From Isoetes taiwanensis (lineage: Eukaryota > Streptophyta > Lycopodiopsida > Isoetales > Isoetaceae): 64,000 bases of DNA. This document shows positions 59,301 to 64,000 of this stretch, one piece after another. The translations under genes and the position numbers were made by a program. The notes under the pieces are model-generated. The model did not search any database, was not told where the DNA came from, and saw only the letters and a list, made by a program, of their open reading frames with translations. The DNA lies in the NCBI GenBank assembly GCA_021234155.1, contig JAJEKV010000024.1:11010913-11074912 (forward strand), given 5' to 3'. Position 1 is the first letter of the stretch. The number at the start of each line of letters is the position of its first letter.

Positions 59301-60302
59301 TAGGTTTGTTGTAGCAGAACATGCATTACATACATTACGGCCATATATTTGGAACCTTGCCCATAATTTGCTTTCCGATTCTCGGACAATGTTACATACA
59401 TCATTAATGGGAAATTTATCGACACATAGTACTATAAGACGACTCGGTGACCTAACATCAAGATGAAGCAAACATGATGCTTAATCCAGTTTAAATTGGT
59501 CCAAAATGTGCTAAGGTGATTAAATCCTCGTCTTCAATCCAACTTCTCGCAAGGATAAGCTTCTAGTCTTAGCGTTTTGCATCATTCAAAGCTAGGTCTG
59601 AAGTGAAGACATATTTAATGCTTTAAACGTCAATATGTACGCACCATAAGAAGGCAAAAAGCTTGGCGCAATATTACTTTGTAAATGTGTAGAAAATTTG
59701 TATATCATGTCCCGATCCCGCTTCATCGCCTTATCGCCATTGCCACCGGCATAATGCAAATGTACTTATCCGAGCCGAGGTTGGACTTCGTGCATTAGCA
59801 ACGGAAAAACCCATTTGTAACACAAAATACCATTAGAGGACCAATCCATGTCACAAAGATTCAAGATAAGAATTAGCAATTTAGCAACAAAATTTTATCT
59901 AGTAACTTTTATGTAGCAACAAACTTTGAAAACAGCTTTATCCGCACACCGACCTGTCCACCTTTTTGTTTCTATCATGCAAGAGAAGATGAGCTAATTC
60001 TTGCCTTTTTGCAAAACATGAGTTGGATATCTTGCCGCACAAAGTGCACTAAAGAAAAGTCAAGATGAAGAATAGATTGCAACTATGAAAAATAGATTAT
60101 AATTGCAACCTAGTAATATGATTGACAACCCTTTAATTAATTTTTCCAGAAGTTTAAAATGTAGAAGTTCACATAGAATTAGAAAAGCAAGAAGCTTTAT
60201 CGAACTATCCACTTGCCTTTTCCGTTCTAGTTCTTTATAGCTGGATTGTTGAGCTCCTTGTTTCAACGGAAATAATATTTAGCATTGCTAGATATATGTG
60301 AA
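53370..60302. repeat. Block T-U, copy B (unclassified)
   Basis: Collinear with 24119-30963: the 52-bp-spaced direct repeat (about 53650-53746), reverse gypsy LTR fragment, A-rich tract (57302-57344) and poly-A run (58350-58369). Minus-strand frames at 53586-53906 and 54888-55109 and a plus-strand frame at 58598-58969 are longer than expected in such AT-rich DNA, but none matches a family I know and none stays open in copy A. The remaining stretches (about 56420-57300 and 58370-60302) show nothing else I can name. Confidence 0.6.
55712..56417 (-). mobile_element. Truncated gypsy LTR, reverse orientation, in U copy B
   Basis: Counterpart of 26400-27100. The minus strand starts TGTGACGTTCTACATATTTA after a purine tract at 56418-56428. 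Similar to the LTR at 4171-5979 over the same part. Confidence 0.58.
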
Positions 60303-60557
60303 GGTGGCTCCAAATTGGAAGCTTAGATGGCATTAAGCTTCCAATTTAGTACAAGAGAAATAGAGTTAAGGAGGGCAACTTCAATCTATGACTTTTGTGC
60401 TGAAATATGGTTTGGATGGGTCCAACATATTTAAAAGGATTTTCCATCTTTGACATTGATTTTGTCAAGAACTTCAGGTTGGAGTTTTCACATGCGAACC
60501 TCCCTTTCACTAGTAGCAGAGAATCGAGACATTCCATGTCCATGGGCAACCATAATC
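60303..60557. repeat. Block V, copy 4, joined directly to R (empty site)
   Basis: It has the 14-bp palindrome stem at 60312-60347. Like 30964-31217 it runs into R with no foldback element. Confidence 0.7.
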
Positions 60558-60680
60558 TATTGCATACATGCCTTTGCCTTCGGGCCAAAACCAAGCTCGA
60601 ACAAAAGCCATGATCTTGGCTAAAGTGCCTTTAATCTAAAGAAAATGAAGAAAAAACAGCTAAAAGAATCTAAGCTAGAT
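60558..60680. repeat. R, third copy (123 bp, truncated)
   Basis: R from TATTGCATAC to CTAAGCTAGAT, then fused to the end of a copia LTR with GCT shared at the joint (60681-60683). This is the start of truncated copy C. Confidence 0.8.
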
Positions 60681-60763
60681 GCTCATTGTTATGCTCCAAT
60701 ATTAAATTTCAAATCAAGGTTTAATATTGTGCTCAATTCTTGTGGAAATCTTAAATAACATCA
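60681..60763 (+). mobile_element. Copia LTR 3'-end fragment (83 bp)
   Basis: It matches the last 83 bp of the copia LTR (GCTCATTGTTATGCTCC to AATAACATCA) and is followed by TAAACTGCC, the usual target duplication and R2. S, V, the foldback and the rest of the copia are missing. It reads TCAAATCAAGG, the A-type variant. Confidence 0.85.
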
Positions 60764-61721
60764 TAAACTGCCTTTAATCTAAAGAAAATGAAGAAAAACA
60801 GCTAAAAGAATCTAAGCTATATGCTTGCCGCTCTTATGGAGTTTTTGCTTGGCCAAAAAGTTGCATTCGAAGCTTGCTTGGCGGTTTGTAGAGTCTCCAA
60901 TGTTTTGTGCACTAACAAATTTGACCAATTGGGGTGACTCTAAGAACAAGATATTGTTTAATTTAAGAGATGCAATTAAAGGACACATTCATTGTTTTAT
61001 CACATTGTTTTATCACATTCAGTACTATTACCATATGTACAGTACAAATTACGACTTTATGCAAAAAATGCAGTGTGCAATAATGGTGTTATAAGAAGAA
61101 ATCGTAGCTTTATAAGCTAAGATTTTCTAAGGTTTAGGCACGATATTCGAGATAGGAATATGTATAAAGATGATGCCGGACAGCCAACTTCAGTAGTTTT
61201 CAAGGTTTTGTGGTTTGTAAGAGTGGATGTTATCTAAGGTTTGGCATGCATTAATGATCCGATGGTGATGGGTCTTTATGGCATTAAATCGAGAGGAAGG
61301 TGTCTTTTGCATGCTTTGAACATGTAGTTTATCCGGTGGGCCTTTGGAGATGAAGCTTTGGCGCTTTGAACCGTGTATTTTTCTTTTGTTTGATTCTTTT
61401 TTCTCTGTTATCCGTTGTGTCCGAATCGTTAGTATTGTAAAAATCTTTGGAATCTTGTTTCTGCTTTTGGCTGAGGCATCTCGATGAGGAAAGCAGCCAG
61501 AAAGGTGCGGATTATACCTGTTTATACAGGAGATCACTCCATGGCTATTGGTTGAACTGTTCTGTTATGACTCTTAGTTTTGTTTTTCAGGTTATATATG
61601 TTGTTGTCTGTTTTGATCTTATGAACAATATGTACATTAACTGTATAATTCAAATGGGGTTGAAATTGAAATGTGCAATCTGTTTTTTGCAGAGCTTCAT
61701 GTTGTTTGTGCTTGATATTTA
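60764..61721. repeat. R2, third copy, truncated inside the 0.98-kb insertion
   Basis: Collinear with R2 from TAAACTGCC. The insertion starts at 61084 after TAA and stops abruptly at 61721, after GTGCTTGATATTTA, just before the A box. Non-duplicated sequence begins at 61722. This marks the right end of the segmental array. Confidence 0.8.
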
Positions 61722-61918
61722 ACACTAGAGTTGTTACTGGAACTATTCTGGGTTCATCAACCAGAATTGGTCCAGCATACCCTCTGCCACTTAAACACAA
61801 GTATCTAACAAGAGAAATTTCCATTTCACAAGATACCACCACTTTTAGAATCTTCACTCGATTCTTTATGGCCATAGAGAATTTCATGACCAATAGATTT
61901 ACTGATTTGTTGTGGTGA
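61722..61918 (+). other. Short open frame at the array's right edge, unrecognised
   Basis: Just beyond the breakpoint a frame reads TRVVTGTILGSSTRIGPAYP and continues to LLW and a stop at 61916-61918. The frame is also open leftward into the R2 insertion, so the start is uncertain. On the minus strand a frame is open too. Base composition is a little less AT-rich than the flank, which could indicate an exon relic. I recognise no domain. Confidence 0.3.
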
Positions 61919-64000
61919 TTGTCCAAACCTCTAAGAATTCAGCAGTTTTTACTTCAGGCCAGAACTGTATTCTCTAAACTTTCGAGCATAAAGGAGTCCA
62001 AACATTCCTAAAATTGGAAGTAATTGACGTTTTATGATAAAACATGTTGATTTGCATGTTTTCATGTTTTGCTACTATTAGATGACATTATATGAAGTCG
62101 CCAAACCATATTTAGCTCGAAATAGCTGTCTGAGGTTATGAATTGTTTCTCCTTTAATATAACAAGTTTTGACGTAAGACTTGTGGCCATAAGTTGTCAA
62201 CTCTAAGAGCTATAATCCAATAATTTTTTGAGGTGTCCATAGGTCATGTTGATCCCAATTTTCAACCTAAAAGATTCGACACAGAATTCAGGACAAAAAT
62301 AGAACTAAAATGATTTAATTAAACTCATATACAAGTTTTCTAAGGGCAATAATCGATGCACTACATACATTCCACTTATATATACATAAAAAAGAATTCT
62401 ATTAGCTTAAATATGGTGAATAAATATGTATTCTTTATATTTCAAAATGGTTGCCACTACACAAAATTGGAGTTTAGTTACGGTAATAGTACATAAAACT
62501 CATCTTTTATGTTAGGCGATATTTTTTATTAATGTGACCCTTCCTTGCCAACATAGATCTTGAATTTCATGTTAAAGTAACATATTATATACAATATTTG
62601 ATTTAAAATAGTCATGGACCATTTCTGGATTGTACTTAGGCTTGCCATATTTTGAAGCAAGATAACATTCTTTTTCAACTCATGACTGATGAAACATTTA
62701 ATAGAAGTTCAATATATAGTTTGTATCATCTTGATGTAAAATACATGATAAAATGTTCTTATTTTTTACTATCATAAACTTAGTACACGTGTTTGCTGCT
62801 TAGGAGTTTCTACTTTAAGTATAATAATAGTAACTTTAGCTTGTCCTTCATGATAGACCATATTGTTTGTGGATTTGAGCTTCATTATTAGGAACATAGA
62901 TCTCCAATTTGATATTAAAAATAACATACTACTATACGTAGATTTGATAGTACTGGGCATGGACCATTATGGTCCACAATTAGATGAAATGGATATAGAA
63001 GTAAATCTCTCTAATTATGATTACCAATTCTATTTATTCTTCATTTGTCATTTACACAATGTTATGGTGACTTTCTACCTTCTCTAACATAATTTTTGGA
63101 AGGGTAAGTGGAGATTCGTATAGGTCCAGTTTGCATTATTACCATTAAATAATGCAATTCTAGCAACCAATTCTCAAATAGAATACTGTAGATGGGTTTT
63201 GTATATTCTTAAGACGAGTTTAAAACCAATTAAGATGAGCGTATTCTGCCTTTTTGATTGATCCTAAGCCATGTGGACCAGCAATTGAAAAAAAAAAACA
63301 TAAGCAGTCTATCTTTATTTTGCATAATTATAGCTTTCCATTTTTGTTCATCATCTATTTGCATTGTTACCACAACTTGAGAAGTTTGATACAAGTTTTG
63401 AGTTCACCATTCAATGCATAGGTTTATGAAATCCATGGAGAGCGCAGTCTAACAGATAACTTGGAATGGACACTCGAAAGTTTATTCCAAACCTCAAGAT
63501 CATGATCATTGATTATTTTTAGCGAATAGAGTAGCTTATGAGGTGCTGATATCCCGCAATTGAGACTGAAATCGATTAACATGAGGAAGTTCTTAATTTT
63601 AAAAAGAAGCTGGACCAGTAGTGGTCCCAGAAAAATAAGCCTTTCTTGATTTCTTGAGAACAAACGGTATACTTTTTGTACGTGCTTGTTTTTGGGGTGA
63701 TTCTATATCGTGGTAACCTTTCATAATATGATTTTTTGGAGGATTCCATTGAATCATTTTACTCCTATATAGACATAAGTTATAAGTCACCTGTAAATGA
63801 AAAAATTAAAGAAAATCAAAACTTGATCATCAAGGCTAACAAACATTTTTCTTAGATAAAGTAAGTTATCTACTACTTATACTCAAAATTTTAGGTCAAA
63901 ATTCATTTTCTTACAAAAGTTAGAGATTTGATTTAGGAACAGCCTTCTGGAAACCAGTATTGGTTCACAGAAGACAAGCAACAGTTTTGACCCTGTCATG
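61919..64000. repeat. Non-duplicated AT-rich flank with degenerate ~340-bp repeats
   Basis: AACATAGATCT followed by [GC]AATTT and, 60-70 bp later, CATGGACCAT occurs near 62552-62620 and 62893-62970. CATGTGGACCAGCAATT near 63270 and GGTCATGTTGATCCCAATT near 62244 look like further diverged units. Spacing is about 310-370 bp. The unit is too diverged for firm borders. No gene or transposon terminus is recognised. Confidence 0.4.

Larger units (their letters stand above)
31218..60557. repeat. Tandem segmental duplication, copy B (29.3 kb)
   Basis: Collinear with copy A. It is longer because of X (3,050 bp at 32211-35260) and a 976-bp insertion at 49421-50396; together they leave only about 75 bp of length difference unexplained. 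Copy B also has cleaner coding sequence in its copia and some diagnostic differences (for example CTTCGTTGATGCTTTGAACG in both of its T blocks). Confidence 0.85.

Overview
The window is plant nuclear DNA, AT-rich and made almost entirely of repeats. It holds Ty1/copia and Ty3/gypsy LTR retrotransposons, a foldback element, an unclassified 1-kb insertion and several unclassified repeat families. The only trace of a host gene is a broken AP2/ERF-type fragment. I see no intact host gene, rRNA gene or canonical tRNA gene. A flowering plant with a repeat-rich genome fits; I cannot name the species.

Layout. Positions 1-5979 are the 3' part of a decayed gypsy element: internal region, polypurine tract and a 1.8-kb 3' LTR. 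Its 5' half lies off the left edge. From 5980 to 61721 the sequence is a tandem duplication. Copy A is 5980-31217 (25.2 kb), copy B is 31218-60557 (29.3 kb), and a truncated third copy C is 60558-61721. The order in each full copy is: repeat R; block S; palindrome block V; a 0.53-kb foldback element; a full-length copia element inside a second R; R2 carrying a 0.98-kb insertion with Pol III-like A and B boxes; R3 plus block T; a 5'-truncated copia; R4; R5; the full T-U block; V. The stretch from the copia integrase region to the middle of T-U (6.8 kb) is itself tandemly duplicated inside each copy, with the same AGC microhomology junction. Copy B has two additions: X (32211-35260, with the ERF-like fragment) and a 976-bp satellite-like insertion in the RNase H region of its truncated copia (49421-50396). 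These two account for nearly all of the 4.1-kb length difference. From 61722 to 64000 there is non-duplicated AT-rich DNA with a degenerate repeat of about 340 bp.

How it works together. The copia element at 38006-43545 is the best preserved. It has two LTRs, TAAAC target-site duplications, two CCHC knuckles in gag, and protease, integrase, reverse transcriptase and RNase H in copia order. The other copies come from segmental duplication, not new insertions, because they share flanks and junctions. Nothing here looks like a cooperating operon or a new defence system.

Caution on quality. Most differences between copies cluster at CAG/CTG trinucleotides and are indels or transversions (CTG becoming ACG or CG; CAG becoming CGG or CGAG). 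This suggests long-read base-calling errors at CHG-methylated cytosines that were not polished in repeats. Many apparent frameshifts may therefore be artefacts, and pseudogene calls should be read with that in mind.
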